Assembly: GCA_017558505.1 (NCBI GenBank)
Contig: JAFYUM010000006.1
Coordinates: 248,001-312,000 of the forward strand
DNA length: 64,000 nucleotides
Source of the DNA: Ruminococcus sp.
GTDB lineage: Bacteria > Bacillota > Clostridia > Oscillospirales > Ruminococcaceae
Direction: 5' to 3'
Position numbers and translations under genes: made by a program. Of this stretch, positions 41,709 to 51,223 are shown piece after piece; positions within the stretch are counted from its first letter, which is position 1; each line of letters starts with the position of its first letter. Below the pieces are notes generated by a model that was not told the origin of the DNA, made no database searches, and worked only from the letters and a program-made list of their open reading frames with translations.

Positions 41709-42154
41709 TACATGAACAGTGATATTACGTAGTATATCAGTCCGTACATAAATGCCGATGTGCACCCGTATAATATTACAGGGCCTGCTATGGTAAATAT
41801 TTTCGTTCCGACTCCGGTTATAAGTCCTTCCGTTAGTGCTTCTACGGCAGATGAACTTATGGCATTTGCAAAACCTGTTATAGGTACAAGTGTTCCTGCA
41901 CCTGCGTGTTTTGCAAGCTTGCTGTATAAACCCGTTCCTGTGAGAAATGCACTTGTGAATACAAGTATTACCGATACCCACGTACCTGCATTTTCTGCAG
42001 AAAATCCCATGCTTTTAAACGCTGTGAGTATAAGCTGACCTATAAGGCATATACTTCCGCCTGTGAAAAATGCATACGATACGTTTACCGCTGAATTCGA
42101 CTTCGGCGACGCTTTTTCTGTCATTTCCTTATAAACCTGTGGTGAAATATCCAT
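41708..42154 (-). CDS. spoVAC: Stage V sporulation protein AC homologue
   Basis: 148 residues, five or so membrane segments. GAGTLVPITGFANAISSSAVEA followed by GLITGVGTKIFTIAGPVILYG is the hallmark of SpoVAC/SpoVAE-B, part of the channel that moves dipicolinic acid into developing spores. The SpoVAD and SpoVAE partners are not adjacent, so this is an orphan gene here. ATG at 42154 has GGGAGGCG ten bases upstream; the frame upstream of it lacks similarity. Confidence 0.85.
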   Translation of the reverse strand: MDISPQVYKEMTEKASPKSNSAVNVSYAFFTGGSICLIGQLILTAFKSMGFSAENAGTWVSVILVFTSAFLTGTGLYSKLAKHAGAGTLVPITGFANAISSSAVEALTEGLITGVGTKIFTIAGPVILYGCTSAFMYGLIYYVISLFM

Positions 42155-42238
42155 TGCTATAATTCGCCTCCCTTCAAGGGTATAATTCCCCGAATTGGTG
42201 TTATTATTTCGTTTAATAAAAAATTTTTCTGTATGGTG

Positions 42239-42267
42239 TTGACTTATTGGCGGAAATAGGGTACAAT
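42239..42267 (+). promoter_or_regulatory. Promoter of the GH25-manA operon
   Basis: TTGACT (42239-42244), 17-base spacer, TACAAT (42262-42267). Confidence 0.7.
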
Positions 42268-42304
42268 TATAATGAAGAATTATGTGTGTAAGAATTGGTG
42301 AATT

Positions 42305-43027
42305 ATGATAAATAAAAAAAGGACAGCGGCTGTTTTTATCGGAGCCGTTATGACTGCTGTAACTGTATGTGCTTCTGCTTTTTTCGGTACAGCACAGGTC
42401 AACAATAATAAGTATCCGGTGTTCGGTGTGGACGTTTCCAATTATCAGGGAGTTATCGACTGGGAGCTTATCGACGAACAGAATGTTGATTTTGCTTTTA
42501 TTAAAGCTACAGAGGGGAGCGGTTATGTTGACCGTTATGTCAGCAGAAATCTTAAAAATATAGCCGATACTGATATACTCTGCTCCTGCTATCATTTTTT
42601 CAGCTTTGACAGTGCAGGAGAAACGCAGGCGGAGAACTTTATAAAAACTGTGGATAAGGATAAAATTCAGCTTCCTCCCGTAGTGGATATCGAGTATTAC
42701 GGTGATAAATCTCAGAACAAGCCAAGTCGACAGGAGGCGGAGGAGATACTTCTGCCACTTCTTGAAAAGCTTGAGGAGCATTACGGTGTAAAGCCTATAA
42801 TTTATACAACAATGCCTGTGTATTACAGGTATGTTAAGGAAAATTTTTCCGATTATCCTTTATGGATACGTTGTACCCAGTTTGAGCCGGAGCATCTTGA
42901 CTGGGAGTTCTGGCAATACAGTGATAAGGGTAGGCTGGAGGGCTATTACGGCTCGGAGCCGTGTATTGATTTTAATGTGTTCTGCGGTACAATGGAAGAA
43001 CTTGAACAGCTTGTGGTAGAGGACTGA
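42305..43027 (+). CDS. Secreted GH25 muramidase (lysozyme)
   Basis: 240 residues: N-terminal hydrophobic segment (TAAVFIGAVMTAVTVCASAFF), then a GH25 domain with FGVDVSNYQGVIDW, FAFIKATEG, and catalytic VVDIEYYG. GH25 enzymes cleave N-acetylmuramic acid-beta-1,4-N-acetylglucosamine bonds of peptidoglycan. No cell-wall-binding repeat is present, so it may remain membrane-anchored and serve in wall turnover. No strong ribosome site is visible (weak GTG-AAT region). manA begins four bases after its stop. Confidence 0.88.
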   Translation: MINKKRTAAVFIGAVMTAVTVCASAFFGTAQVNNNKYPVFGVDVSNYQGVIDWELIDEQNVDFAFIKATEGSGYVDRYVSRNLKNIADTDILCSCYHFFSFDSAGETQAENFIKTVDKDKIQLPPVVDIEYYGDKSQNKPSRQEAEEILLPLLEKLEEHYGVKPIIYTTMPVYYRYVKENFSDYPLWIRCTQFEPEHLDWEFWQYSDKGRLEGYYGSEPCIDFNVFCGTMEELEQLVVED

Positions 43028-43031
43028 TATT

Positions 43032-43952
43032 TTGATTTTAAGACTTAAATCTGTTACAAAGGATTATATATGGGGCGGAACAAGACTTCGCGATGAATAT
43101 GGCAAAAATGGGGGAGCCCGACTTGCCGAAAGCTGGGAATTAAGTGTACATCCCGATGGTATGAGCGTAATTGACGGCGGCGAATTTCATGGAATGACTT
43201 TAAGGGAGTTTGTTGAGAAATTCCCCGAAAGTACGGGGAAAAACAGCATCGGCAATATTTCTGTGCTTGTGAAGCTCATTGATGCAAAGGAAAATTTATC
43301 GGTGCAGGTTCATCCAGACAATGACTATGCCCGAAAGTATGAAGGGGACAACGGTAAAACTGAAGTGTGGTATATAGTTGATTGCGAAGAAAATGCGTCA
43401 CTTATATATGGCTTTAAAGAAAAACTTACAAGAGAGGAGTTCCGCAAAGCTATTGAGGAGAATTTCCTTCTTGAAAAGGTGAATACCGTTCCTGTGAAAA
43501 AAGGCGATGTTTTTCTCATAAGATCAGGTACTCTCCACGCTATTGGAAAAGGCTGTCTTATTGCCGAAATTCAGCAGAGCTCAAATGTGACGTACCGTGT
43601 GTACGACTATGACAGGCGTGACGACAATGGAAATTCACGTGAGCTTCACATTGAAAAGGCACTTGATGTTACAAATCTTTTGGCGGCTGAAATTCCTTTT
43701 CAGAAACGTGAAAAAAACGGTATTCTCTGCAAGTGTGAATATTTTACACTTTCCTGTGAGGATATAAGCGGAAGCGGAATTGAACATCTGAACGATGACT
43801 CATTTACCCATGTGATGATACTGGAGGGCAGGGGAGAGATTATTTCTGAAAATGACTCTCATACAGTCGAAAAAGGCGAAAGTTTCTTTGTTTCAGCGGG
43901 AACAAAGTGGCAGATCAAAGGTAATTGCAGTATAATTTATACTGTTGTATAA
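43032..43952 (+). CDS. manA: Mannose-6-phosphate isomerase, class I
   Basis: 306 residues, short type-I phosphomannose isomerase of Firmicutes. Zinc-site motifs: LSVQVHPDNDYA, KTEVWYIVD, SGTLHAIGKGCLIAEIQQSS with VTYRVYDYDR. Interconverts mannose-6-P and fructose-6-P. Start is TTG at 43032 with GAGGA eight bases upstream. It follows the lysozyme gene by four bases and precedes a sugar kinase, which suits use of mannans released by the extracellular enzymes. Confidence 0.92.
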   Translation: MILRLKSVTKDYIWGGTRLRDEYGKNGGARLAESWELSVHPDGMSVIDGGEFHGMTLREFVEKFPESTGKNSIGNISVLVKLIDAKENLSVQVHPDNDYARKYEGDNGKTEVWYIVDCEENASLIYGFKEKLTREEFRKAIEENFLLEKVNTVPVKKGDVFLIRSGTLHAIGKGCLIAEIQQSSNVTYRVYDYDRRDDNGNSRELHIEKALDVTNLLAAEIPFQKREKNGILCKCEYFTLSCEDISGSGIEHLNDDSFTHVMILEGRGEIISENDSHTVEKGESFFVSAGTKWQIKGNCSIIYTVV

Positions 43953-43994
43953 CGGCATACCTATAAGGTATGATAAAAAACGGAGGTTTAAAAA

Positions 43995-44948
43995 ATGAAA
44001 TACTATGTAGGAATTGATTTAGGCGGAACAAATATTGTTGCAGGTGTTGTTGACGAGGAGTACAACATTGTTGCAAAGGCTAGCACAAAGACAAACTGCC
44101 CTCGTCCTGAAAAGGAAATTGCCGATGATATGGCAAAAATGGCTATTCAGGCAGTTGAGAATGCTAATCTCACAATGGAGCAGATTGAGTGGATTGGTAT
44201 CGGTACTCCCGGTATCGCTAACAGCGAAACAGGAATTATCGAGTACTCCAACAACCTCGGCTTCAAGGATACTCCTATGGTTGAGTATATCCGTGAAACA
44301 ATTGACAAGCCTGTTTTCATCGAAAATGATGCAAATGCGGCTGCCTACGGTGAGTTTGTTGCAGGTGCTGCAAAGGGTGCAAAGAATGCTGTTTGTATCA
44401 CTCTTGGCACAGGCGTAGGCGGCGGAATTATCGTTGAAGGCAAGATTTATTCAGGCTCTAACTTTGCAGGTGCTGAAATCGGACACACCGTAATTGAGGT
44501 TGACGGTGCACAGTGTTCATGCGGACGTAAAGGCTGTTTCGAGGCATATTCCTCTGCTACAGGTCTTATCAGAATGACAAACGAGGCTATTGCTGAGCAT
44601 CCCGACAGCCTTATGGCTGAAATGGCGAAGTCTGCTAAGGTTACAGCACGTACATCATTTGACGCTATGAGAGATGGTGATAAGTACGCAAAGGAAATTG
44701 TTGACAAGTACATAAAGTATCTTGCAGCAGGAATTACAAATACAATTAATATTTTCCAGCCTGATGTACTTTGTATCGGTGGTGGCGTATGCAACGAGGG
44801 CGACGCACTTCTTATTCCTGTAAAGGAAATTGTTATGAAGGAAGTTTATACAAGAAATTCCGAGAAGAATGCTGAAATCGTAATTGCTAAGCTTGGTAAT
44901 GACGCCGGTATTATCGGTGCAGCATTCCTTGGCAGAGCTAATGGTTAA
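43995..44948 (+). CDS. ROK-family sugar kinase (glucokinase-like)
   Basis: 317 residues. Phosphate loop GIDLGGTNIVAGVVD, sugar-binding ENDANAAAYGE with GTGVGGGIIV, Gly/His EIGHTVIE and zinc-binding CSCGRKGCFEAY are all present, as in Firmicutes glucokinases. It phosphorylates glucose (or a related hexose) with ATP in the cytoplasm. CGGAGG precedes the ATG. A hairpin (catacc-ggtatg) sits in the 42-base gap after manA, but the genes probably share transcripts. Confidence 0.9.
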   Translation: MKYYVGIDLGGTNIVAGVVDEEYNIVAKASTKTNCPRPEKEIADDMAKMAIQAVENANLTMEQIEWIGIGTPGIANSETGIIEYSNNLGFKDTPMVEYIRETIDKPVFIENDANAAAYGEFVAGAAKGAKNAVCITLGTGVGGGIIVEGKIYSGSNFAGAEIGHTVIEVDGAQCSCGRKGCFEAYSSATGLIRMTNEAIAEHPDSLMAEMAKSAKVTARTSFDAMRDGDKYAKEIVDKYIKYLAAGITNTINIFQPDVLCIGGGVCNEGDALLIPVKEIVMKEVYTRNSEKNAEIVIAKLGNDAGIIGAAFLGRANG

Positions 44949-44974
44949 GGGTAAATAAGGGCCACTTAATATAG

Positions 44975-45005
44975 AAAATCCGCCTTGATTACAGGGCGGA
45001 TTTTT
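44975..45005 (+). terminator. Terminator after the ROK kinase gene
   Basis: Ten-base stem aaaatccgcc / ggcggatttt (44975-44984, 44995-45004) with T-run. Confidence 0.8.
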
Positions 45006-45032
45006 CATTATTATGCAGTAAATATCATAATC

Positions 45033-45064
45033 AAAAAATCCCGATGTGAACATCGGGATTTTTT
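45033..45064 (-). terminator. Terminator of the str operon (after tuf)
   Basis: Fourteen-base perfect stem (45033-45046 and 45051-45064) with tetraloop and T-run on the minus strand. Confidence 0.85.
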
Positions 45065-45082
45065 ATATTTCGGTAGCTTAAA

Positions 45083-46282
45083 TTATTCGTTGATAGCTGT
45101 AACAACGCCTGAACCAACTGTTCTACCACCCTCACGGATAGCGAAACGGAGTCCTTCTTCGATAGCGATAGGTGTGATAAGCTCAACGTTCATAGAAACG
45201 TTATCACCAGGCATGCACATTTCCTTATCAGCAGGAAGTGTTACAACACCAGTAACGTCTGTTGTTCTGAAGTAGAACTGAGGTCTGTAGTTGTTAAAGA
45301 AAGGAGTATGACGGCCGCCCTCTTCCTTCTTAAGAACGTATACCTGACCAGAGAACTTTGTGTGAGGCTGGATTGAGCCGGGCTTACAGAGAACCTGTCC
45401 ACGCTCAACCTGATCTCTTGTGATACCACGGAGAAGTGCACCTACGTTGTCACCAGCTTCGCAGAAATCAAGAGTCTTACGGAACATCTCAAGACCTGTA
45501 CATACAGTTGTGAGCTTCTCCTCAGAAAGACCAACGATTTCGATCTGCTCGTTTACGTTAAGACGTCCACGCTCTACTCTACCTGTAACAACAGTACCAC
45601 GACCAGAAATTGTCATAGTATCCTCAACAGGCATAAGGAAAGGCTTAGCATCGTCACGCTCAGGGCTGGGGATGTACTCGTCAACAGCGTTCATGAGCTC
45701 AAGGATAGGAGCGTAAGCGGGATCGCTGAGATCGTCGCCAGCTTCGAGAGCCTTAAGAGCAGAACCCTTGATGATAGGTGTATCATCGCCAGGGAAATCA
45801 TAAGATGAGAGAAGGTCACGGATGTCCATCTCTACGAGCTCGAGGAGTTCCTCATCGTCAACCTGGTCAGCCTTGTTCATGAATACAACGATTGCAGGAA
45901 CGCCAACCTGACGAGCGAGAAGGATGTGCTCTCTTGTCTGAGCCATAGGACCGTCAGAAGCAGCACAAACGAGGATAGCACCGTCCATCTGAGCAGCACC
46001 TGTGATCATGTTCTTAACATAGTCAGCGTGTCCAGGGCAGTCAACGTGAGCATAGTGACGAGCGTCTGTCTCGTACTCAACGTGAGCTGTGTTGATTGTG
46101 ATACCACGCTCTCTCTCCTCGGGAGCCTTATCGATCATATCGTAAGCCTCGAACTTAGCCTGACCCTTAAGAGCAAGAGTCTTTGTGATAGCAGCTGTAA
46201 GAGTTGTCTTACCGTGGTCAACGTGTCCGATTGTACCAATGTTTACATGGGGTTTGGTTCTTTCAAATTTAGCCTTAGCCAT
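45083..46282 (-). CDS. tuf: Elongation factor Tu
   Basis: 399 residues, the normal length. G1 GHVDHGKT, G2 [15 protein letters not shown]3 DCPGHADY, G4 NKADQVDD and a C-terminal beta-barrel ending [10 protein letters not shown]. Delivers aminoacyl-tRNA to the ribosome. ATG at 46282 has AAGGAGG nine bases upstream; an apparent upstream extension is not coding. Last gene of the str operon, with an extra promoter of its own. Confidence 0.98.
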   Translation of the reverse strand: MAKAKFERTKPHVNIGTIGHVDHGKTTLTAAITKTLALKGQAKFEAYDMIDKAPEERERGITINTAHVEYETDARHYAHVDCPGHADYVKNMITGAAQMDGAILVCAASDGPMAQTREHILLARQVGVPAIVVFMNKADQVDDEELLELVEMDIRDLLSSYDFPGDDTPIIKGSALKALEAGDDLSDPAYAPILELMNAVDEYIPSPERDDAKPFLMPVEDTMTISGRGTVVTGRVERGRLNVNEQIEIVGLSEEKLTTVCTGLEMFRKTLDFCEAGDNVGALLRGITRDQVERGQVLCKPGSIQPHTKFSGQVYVLKKEEGGRHTPFFNNYRPQFYFRTTDVTGVVTLPADKEMCMPGDNVSMNVELITPIAIEEGLRFAIREGGRTVGSGVVTAINE

Positions 46283-46371
46283 TGGAAGTTTCCTCCTTAA
46301 AATAAAAATCTTGTATCTGTCATAAGCGGCGGATAGATACACCTATACCACCTACAATGACTTGTATATAT

Positions 46372-46400
46372 ATTATAACAGATAATTTATGAAATTTCAA
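46372..46400 (-). promoter_or_regulatory. Separate promoter of tuf
   Basis: Minus strand TTGAAA (46400-46395), 17-base spacer, TATAAT (46377-46372), in the 197-base fusA-tuf gap. Confidence 0.75.
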
Positions 46401-46432
46401 GTGTTTTGGCAAAAAAAGTTATGCCAAAACAC
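46401..46432. repeat. Inverted repeat upstream of the tuf promoter
   Basis: Eleven-base perfect arms gtgttttggca / tgccaaaacac (46401-46411, 46422-46432) with an A-rich loop, immediately upstream of the -35 box. It may be a weak terminator after fusA or an operator. Confidence 0.6.
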
Positions 46433-46479
46433 AAGAATTTATTAAAATACGATGATTTTTGCCAAAAACAGTGAAATAA

Positions 46480-48558
46480 TTAGTTCTTAGCACGTGAAGC
46501 CATAATCTTTTCAGCGATGCTCTTTGGAACTTCCTCATAGCTGTGGGGTTCCATTGTATACTGACCACGGCCCTGTGTGTTGGAACGGAGGTCTGAAGTA
46601 TAACCGAACATTTCTGAAAGAGGAACAAGACAGTCTACCTGGATAGAACCTGTTCTTGCTTCCTGACCCTGAATCTGTCCACGACGTGAGCTGAGGTCAC
46701 CGATAACTGTTCCGAGGTAATCATCAGGAACGATAACTGCAACCTTCATAACAGGCTCCATGAGAATAGCATTAGCCTGCTTGAGAGCTTCCTTGAACGC
46801 AATTGAACCTGCGATCTTGAATGCCATTTCAGATGAGTCAACTTCGTGGTATGATCCATCGTAAAGTTCAACCTTAACGTCAACTACTTCGTAGCCAGCG
46901 AGGATACCGGACTTCATAGCGCCCTGGATACCTGCGTCAACAGCAGGGATGTATTCCTTAGGAATAGAACCGCCGACAACAGCGTTCTTGAACTCGTATC
47001 CCTTACCGGACTCGTTAGGCTCAACACGGATCTTAACGTGACCGTACTGACCGGAACCACCAGACTGCTTCTTGTACTTGTAGTCGATGTCTGCGTTGCC
47101 CTTGATTGTTTCCTTGTAAGCAACCTGAGGTGCACCTACGTTAGCCTCAACCTTGAACTCACGGAGGAGACGGTCAACGATGATATCGAGGTGAAGCTCA
47201 CCCATACCAGCAATGATAGTCTGACCTGTTTCCTCGTCTGTCCATGTCTTGAAAGTAGGATCTTCTTCAGCAAGCTTGCCGAGAGCGATACCCATCTTTT
47301 CCTGACCAGCCTTTGTCTTGGGCTCGATAGCGAGCTGGATAACAGGCTCTGGGAATTCCATGGATTCGAGAATTACAGGGTGCTTTTCATCACAGAGTGT
47401 GTCACCTGTAGTTGTATTCTTAAGACCAACAGCAGCAGCGATATCGCCAGCATAAACTGTTGTGAGGTCTTTTCTGTGGTTAGCGTGCATCTGAACGATA
47501 CGTCCGAAACGCTCACGGTTGTCCTTAGTAGCGTTAAGAACTGTATCACCCTGATTTACAACACCTGAGTATACACGGAAGAATGCAAGCTTACCAACGA
47601 ATGGGTCAGTTGCAATCTTGAATGCGAGAGCTGAGAAAGGCTCTGAGTCAGATGAAGGTCTTTCAGTTTCTTCATCTGTATCGGGGTTAACACCCTTGAT
47701 AGCGGGAACGTCGAGTGGTGAAGGCATATAGTCGATGATAGCATCGAGGAGCTTCTGAACACCCTTGTTCTTGTATGAAGTACCGCAAACAACGGGTACC
47801 ATTTCGTTAGCGATAGTAGCCTTTCTGATACAAGCCTTGATTTCCTCGATAGAGAGTTCGCCTTCTTCGAAGTACTTCTCCATGAGAGCCTCATCCTGCT
47901 CAGCAACGTGCTCAACCATCTCATCGTGGTACTGCTGTGCCTTATCCTTCATATCCTCGGGGATTTCCTCAACGCGGATATCCTTTCCGAGGTCATCATA
48001 ATAAACGTAAGCCTTCATCTCAACGAGGTCAATGATTCCCTTGAACTCGTCCTCAGCACCGATAGGAAGCTGAATCGGAACGGCATTACACTTAAGTCTG
48101 TCCTTCATCATGTCAACAACACGATAGAAGTTAGCACCCATAATATCCATCTTATTTACATAAGCCATACGGGGTACCTTGTAGTTATCAGCCTGACGCC
48201 ATACAGTTTCAGACTGAGGCTCAACGCCTCCCTTTGCACAAAGAACAGTTACAGAACCGTCAAGTACACGGAGTGAACGCTCAACTTCAACAGTGAAGTC
48301 AACGTGTCCGGGAGTATCAATGATGTTGAGTCTGTGACCTGCCCAGTAGGCAGTTGTAGCAGCAGAAGTGATTGTGATACCACGCTCCTGCTCCTGCTCC
48401 ATCCAGTCCATAGTAGCGGAACCTTCGTGTGTTTCACCGATCTTGTAGTTTACACCGGTGTAGAAAAGGATACGCTCTGTGGTTGTTGTTTTACCGGCAT
48501 CAATGTGAGCCATGATACCGATATTTCTGGTATTTTCAAGTGAACAATCTCTTGCCAT
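46480..48558 (-). CDS. fusA: Elongation factor G
   Basis: 692 residues. G1 [16 protein letters not shown]2 [15 protein letters not shown]3 DTPGHVDF, G4 [10 protein letters not shown], then domains II-V ([43 protein letters not shown]). Catalyses ribosomal translocation with GTP. AGGAAGA is placed before the ATG, 27 bases after rpsG. Confidence 0.98.
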   Translation of the reverse strand: MARDCSLENTRNIGIMAHIDAGKTTTTERILFYTGVNYKIGETHEGSATMDWMEQEQERGITITSAATTAYWAGHRLNIIDTPGHVDFTVEVERSLRVLDGSVTVLCAKGGVEPQSETVWRQADNYKVPRMAYVNKMDIMGANFYRVVDMMKDRLKCNAVPIQLPIGAEDEFKGIIDLVEMKAYVYYDDLGKDIRVEEIPEDMKDKAQQYHDEMVEHVAEQDEALMEKYFEEGELSIEEIKACIRKATIANEMVPVVCGTSYKNKGVQKLLDAIIDYMPSPLDVPAIKGVNPDTDEETERPSSDSEPFSALAFKIATDPFVGKLAFFRVYSGVVNQGDTVLNATKDNRERFGRIVQMHANHRKDLTTVYAGDIAAAVGLKNTTTGDTLCDEKHPVILESMEFPEPVIQLAIEPKTKAGQEKMGIALGKLAEEDPTFKTWTDEETGQTIIAGMGELHLDIIVDRLLREFKVEANVGAPQVAYKETIKGNADIDYKYKKQSGGSGQYGHVKIRVEPNESGKGYEFKNAVVGGSIPKEYIPAVDAGIQGAMKSGILAGYEVVDVKVELYDGSYHEVDSSEMAFKIAGSIAFKEALKQANAILMEPVMKVAVIVPDDYLGTVIGDLSSRRGQIQGQEARTGSIQVDCLVPLSEMFGYTSDLRSNTQGRGQYTMEPHSYEEVPKSIAEKIMASRAKN

Positions 48559-48585
48559 AATATCTTCCTCTCACAATGACGCTGA

Positions 48586-49056
48586 TTACCAACGGTAGTG
48601 TGCAAACGCCTTGTTTGCCTCTGCCATCTTGTGTGTATCGTCACGCTTCTTGCAAGCGCCGCCTGTACCATTGAGAGCGTCGAGAATCTCTCCAGCAAGT
48701 CTTTCCTTCATTGTCTTCTCGTTTCTCTCTCTGGAATATCTTGTAATCCAACGGAGACCGAGAGTCTGACGTCTTTCAGGTCTAACCTCCATAGGAACCT
48801 GGTAAGTAGCACCACCGAGACGGCGAGCCTTTACTTCCAGTTCAGGCATAATGTTTTCCATTGCCTGCTCGAAAACCTCCAGTGCATCCTTACCTGTCTT
48901 TTCAGCAACGATTTCAAATGCACCATAAACTATCTTCTGAGCGACGCCCTTCTTACCGTCTAACATGATATTGTTGATGAGACGTGTAACGAGCTTTGAA
49001 TTGTATACAGGATCCTGTAATACATCACGCTTAGCGATTTTACCTCTTCTTGGCAT
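48586..49056 (-). CDS. rpsG: 30S ribosomal protein S7
   Basis: 156 residues, standard length: [20 protein letters not shown] start, [16 protein letters not shown], and NPRRRQT-like region [13 protein letters not shown]. Binds the 3' domain of 16S rRNA and nucleates 30S assembly. AAGGAGGG eight bases before ATG 49056. The 232-base gap to rpsL is long for this operon; it holds small hairpins (for example gcgga-ataaa-tccgc near 49263-49277) but no gene. Confidence 0.98.
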   Translation of the reverse strand: MPRRGKIAKRDVLQDPVYNSKLVTRLINNIMLDGKKGVAQKIVYGAFEIVAEKTGKDALEVFEQAMENIMPELEVKARRLGGATYQVPMEVRPERRQTLGLRWITRYSRERNEKTMKERLAGEILDALNGTGGACKKRDDTHKMAEANKAFAHYRW

Positions 49057-49288
49057 TTCGCTTCCCTCCTTCACATAGATTCATGAATTCATAGGTACTC
49101 GTGATGACCGATTACTGCTTTTTTAGCATTACTTCACCGATCATTTCCGTCAAGACCAATGCAGAGGTACGATATAATAATCTATATAATCTCCGCATTT
49201 ATCCTGCGATAGTAGTTATCCTATTTTAACTGATGTACGGCTTTTTGTGGTATGCCGCCAACCTTACGCGGATTTATTCCGCACACTC

Positions 49289-49705
49289 TTACTTCTGCTT
49301 AGGTCTCTTAGCACCGTACTTAGAACGGGACTGGAGTCTGTTAGCAACGCCCTGAGCGTCGAGAGCGCCTCTGATGATGTGGTAACGCACACCAGGGAGA
49401 TCCTTAACACGTCCGCCTCTGATGAGAACAACGCTGTGCTCCTGAAGGTTGTGGCCGATACCAGGAATGTAAGAAGTTACCTCGTAGCCGTTTGTGAGCT
49501 TAACTCTGGCAATCTTTCTCATAGCTGAGTTAGGCTTCTTAGGTGTAGCAGTTCTTACAGCAGTGCAAACGCCTCTCTTTTGAGGTGAGCTCTGGTTGAT
49601 CTGAACCTTCTTCTTAGCATTGTAGCCCTTCTGGAGAGCAGGTGCAGTGGACTTTGTCTCAAGGTCCTTTCTTCCCTTACGAACCAGCTGATTAAATGTT
49701 GGCAT
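49289..49705 (-). CDS. rpsL: 30S ribosomal protein S12
   Basis: 138 residues: [20 protein letters not shown], then the decoding-site segments [20 protein letters not shown] and [20 protein letters not shown]. Lys at the TPKKPNS site is the usual streptomycin-sensitive residue. Part of the decoding centre. AAAGGAGG before the ATG. First gene of the str operon. Confidence 0.98.
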   Translation of the reverse strand: MPTFNQLVRKGRKDLETKSTAPALQKGYNAKKKVQINQSSPQKRGVCTAVRTATPKKPNSAMRKIARVKLTNGYEVTSYIPGIGHNLQEHSVVLIRGGRVKDLPGVRYHIIRGALDAQGVANRLQSRSKYGAKRPKQK

Positions 49706-49727
49706 AATCTTCCTCCTTTTTTAAAAA

Positions 49728-49762
49728 ATGGGTATGTTGTACAACTTGCACAGCATACCCAT
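49728..49762. repeat. Inverted repeat at the rpsL transcription start
   Basis: Nine-base arms atgggtatg / catacccat (49728-49736, 49754-49762), followed on the minus strand by TTTTTT. The expected start (near 49758) falls inside the first arm, so the full hairpin would not form in RNA; it may act as a DNA operator. Confidence 0.5.
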
Positions 49763-49764
49763 AT

Positions 49765-49793
49765 ATTATATCTTATAAAATATCGTTTGTCAA
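49765..49793 (-). promoter_or_regulatory. Promoter of the str operon
   Basis: Minus strand TTGACA (49793-49788), 17-base spacer, TATAAT (49770-49765): perfect consensus. Confidence 0.85.
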
Positions 49794-49904
49794 GGCTTAT
49801 CCGCAAAAATTTCCGTGATTTCCTCACATTTGGTTATTTCCGCCATTAACCGATAAAACTTAGTAAATCAATTGGTTATTTTTATATGGATCTGTCAGCA
49901 TTTA

Positions 49905-50045
49905 GCCGTTAGCCTTTTGAGGTTAGATAGAGAGGTTAGATGTTAGAAATAGTATCAGCATACATAAGAAAAGACGGTAGAAATTAATCCACCGTCCATA
50001 TTAATTTTAATTACGAATTACGCATTAAAAATACGCATTAAAAAG
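49905..50045. repeat. Dispersed AT-rich intergenic repeat, copy 1, with terminator
   Basis: Contains ttagccgttagcc, repeated ggttaga words, a hairpin gacggt / accgtc (49973-49978, 49991-49996) followed on the minus strand by TTTTC, and ttacgaattacgcatt. The hairpin is a plausible terminator for the GH5 gene ending at 50025. The stretch 49800-49904 shows nothing recognisable. Related copies: 56085-56150, 58020-58086, 60175-60365. Confidence 0.6.
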
Positions 50046-51029
50046 TGGTCCGTTGATAAAGCTGAAATTCATCTCTTTGTAGCTCCATAAAGCTCTGCCA
50101 ATGCCGTATTTGTCAAAAACGGAGTGAATGTCATTGTACCAGTTGAGGGCGGATTGTGGGTCAGTACCCTCGATTACACCGTATTCGCCGCAGTAGAGCA
50201 TAACATTTCTCTCCTTGGCAATTTCGATAGCCTCACGAAAAATATTTTCAAAATATTCAGCAGAGAAGCCGTTTTCGGGGATTGTTTCACTTCGTGGGCA
50301 GATGTTGGCAGGATTTTTTTCAGATTCCGCAATAAACTCAGCTTTTCCTATTGGATAGGGAATTTTGCAGTCAAGGGGCATATTCTTAATCCAGCAAGCA
50401 CCCTGATGTGTAAAGAGCAGGGGGTCATAGCAATGGAAATTATACACAATATTTTCATCAAAGGGTTGTGCAATATGCTTAATTGTGAGAACGCTGTTAT
50501 TCATATAGCTGCCGATGAGAATTTTAATATCGGGAGCAGATTTGCGTATTTCAGCCACGGTACGCTCTGCAATTTCCATCCACGGAGCATTGTGGGATTC
50601 CTCCACAACCTCGTTGAGAAGCTCAAATGCAAGTCTTTCGCTGTATTTGCCATAACGTGAAGCAAATTCGCTCCAGAGGGCAATAAACTGCTTTATGAGA
50701 ACTTCGCTGGTGAAAAAGCTTGTCTGTGTTTCATCGTCAAAAACAAATCCAGCTGTCTTGTGCAGGTCAAGAACCATATTCAAGCCAAATTCTCCGCACC
50801 AGTCAATGCAGCTCTGAATATATGTGAAGCCGCTTTCGATGAAATCGCCGTTTTCGTCCTGTACAAGATTGTAGTCGATTGGCAGTCTTACGTGGTCAAA
50901 GCCGAGTTTGCTGATATTTTCAATGTCTGATTTTGTGATGAATGTATCGCAATGTTCCTTTGAGAGTTCAGCCTGTGAGAGCCAGCCGCCAAGATTTATG
51001 CCTTTCTGATAACCGTTCCATTTTTTCAT
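50025..51029 (-). CDS. GH5 glycoside hydrolase without signal peptide
   Basis: 334 residues. It opens MKKWNGYQKGINLGGWLSQ, typical of exo-1,3-glucanase/endoglucanase-like GH5 proteins. Conserved FDHVRLPIDYN, catalytic acid LLNEVVEE and nucleophile YCGEYGVIEG are in place. No signal peptide or dockerin is present, so it should act in the cytoplasm on imported oligosaccharides (beta-glucosides or glucans). GAGGTGA lies eight bases before the ATG. Single gene. Confidence 0.88.
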   Translation of the reverse strand: MKKWNGYQKGINLGGWLSQAELSKEHCDTFITKSDIENISKLGFDHVRLPIDYNLVQDENGDFIESGFTYIQSCIDWCGEFGLNMVLDLHKTAGFVFDDETQTSFFTSEVLIKQFIALWSEFASRYGKYSERLAFELLNEVVEESHNAPWMEIAERTVAEIRKSAPDIKILIGSYMNNSVLTIKHIAQPFDENIVYNFHCYDPLLFTHQGACWIKNMPLDCKIPYPIGKAEFIAESEKNPANICPRSETIPENGFSAEYFENIFREAIEIAKERNVMLYCGEYGVIEGTDPQSALNWYNDIHSVFDKYGIGRALWSYKEMNFSFINGPLFNAYF

Positions 51030-51223
51030 AGAGTATCACCTCGCAATTATTTTGATAGCATTATTATATCGTTTTTCTACCGTAAAGTATATCAATTTCA
51101 TTAATAAAATGGTAATTTGATGATATGATTTGTTTATGCTGAATGTAATATTGATGAGTTAGTTGGCACATCAATAGAAAACAGCCGCCCATTCAGGACG
51201 ACTGTTTGATTATTATTTTACAA

